From positions 1 to 5,798 of the forward strand of contig JAHFFM010000129.1 in assembly GCA_023247935.1 (NCBI GenBank): DNA of 5,798 bases, given 5' to 3'. Under the pieces are notes generated by a model, which was given only the letters and a program-made list of their open reading frames with translations, ran no database searches and was not told where the DNA came from. The position numbers and the translations under genes are program-made. The DNA is from Candidatus Omnitrophota bacterium. Lineage in GTDB: Bacteria; Omnitrophota; Gorgyraeia; 2-02-FULL-51-18. Below are positions 5,470-5,798 of this stretch, one piece after another (position 1 is the first letter of the stretch; the number at the start of each line of letters is the position of its first letter).

Positions 5470-5798
5470 ACTTTACTCATTTCTTGTTTCTTTTTCCGGT
5501 ACACTCCAGCCATACGACCCCTGCCTTTTTTCACAACCTCGAGTTCTCCCCGACGGCAAAGCCTATGGATGGTGTTTGTAATAGCAATCCGCTGAACACC
5601 CTTAACGCTATGATCTTTGAGACCCTGAACAATATCATTTGCAGTAAAATCATTAGCAAGACCTTCTACTACTCTCCGGACAGCATCTGAAGTAGTTGAT
5701 CCAGAGTGCTCCACGCCAGAAGCACTTGAACCATTTTGCTTTTGGCACATACGCCAAACCATCTCGAGCGCTTCGAGCTTTTTCTTATGATCGATCTC
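5466..5798 (-). CDS. Small winged-helix DNA-binding-like protein, 5' end beyond window
   Basis: The frame ends at TGA (5466-5468) and is open to the right edge. The ATG at 5762 would give 98 residues, but the twelve codons upstream of it also read as protein (E-I-D-H-K-K-K-L-E-A-L-E) and no ribosome binding site precedes it, so the real start is probably outside the window. Counting from that ATG, residues ~38-51 (FTANDIVQGLKDH) and ~56-72 (VQRIAITNTIHRLCRRG) look like a helix-turn-helix. ELEVVKKGRGRMAGVYRK (73-90) follows as a basic wing, a winged-helix arrangement. The first part, rich in Ser and Gly (11-25), is probably a linker. It is coupled to dinD by a four-base overlap, so it may regulate that operon or work with DinD. 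I do not recognise the specific family. Confidence 0.8.
   Translation of the reverse strand, partial: EIDHKKKLEALEMVWRMCQKQNGSSASGVEHSGSTTSDAVRRVVEGLANDFTANDIVQGLKDHSVKGVQRIAITNTIHRLCRRGELEVVKKGRGRMAGVYRKKKQEMSKV

Noticed and set aside
5275..5690. Plus-strand open frames across the dinD start and winged-helix gene
   Set aside because: They run antisense to both minus-strand genes and have no initiation signals or familiar motifs.
5466..5798. A LexA (SOS) box for dinD inside the window
   Set aside because: I saw no CTGT-N8-ACAG type sequence just upstream of dinD; any such site would lie before the upstream gene, outside the window.

Overview
The window is read mainly from the minus strand. 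From right to left it holds the end of a small DNA-binding protein gene (5466-5798, 5' end outside the window), a dinD gene (4642-5469) overlapping it by four bases, a short AT-rich intergenic region (4514-4641), and a very long open frame that starts at 4513 and is still open at base 1 (at least 1504 codons). No convincing gene lies on the plus strand, and I see no rRNA, tRNA, CRISPR array or transposase.

The giant protein begins with a signal peptide. Its N-terminal ~590 residues have spaced His/Glu motifs (QDAH, FVEAG, GGFH) that suggest a ChaN/TraB/EreA-like (TIKI-type) fold with a long helical insertion. The rest is a string of segments of unknown function separated by a recurring G-S-R-L motif. 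At least four palindromic or short-period repeat elements lie inside the coding part and are translated without breaking the frame. Two of them, of different families, sit almost back to back in the loop just before the GGFH motif.

The two right-hand genes form a translationally coupled pair: a winged-helix protein followed by DinD, the SOS-inducible protein that in E. coli modulates RecA filaments. Their promoter, and any LexA box, would lie beyond the right edge. The giant gene seems to be a separate transcription unit, with a weak terminator and promoter candidate in the intergenic region.

Organism: a bacterium with intermediate base composition and dispersed palindromes of the TGTCATTCCCGC type. 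The secreted giant protein with QDAH/GGFH and GSRL motifs reminds me of proteins from Omnitrophota (candidate division OP3). That is recollection-based inference, not something the window proves. DinD itself is too widespread to decide the lineage.
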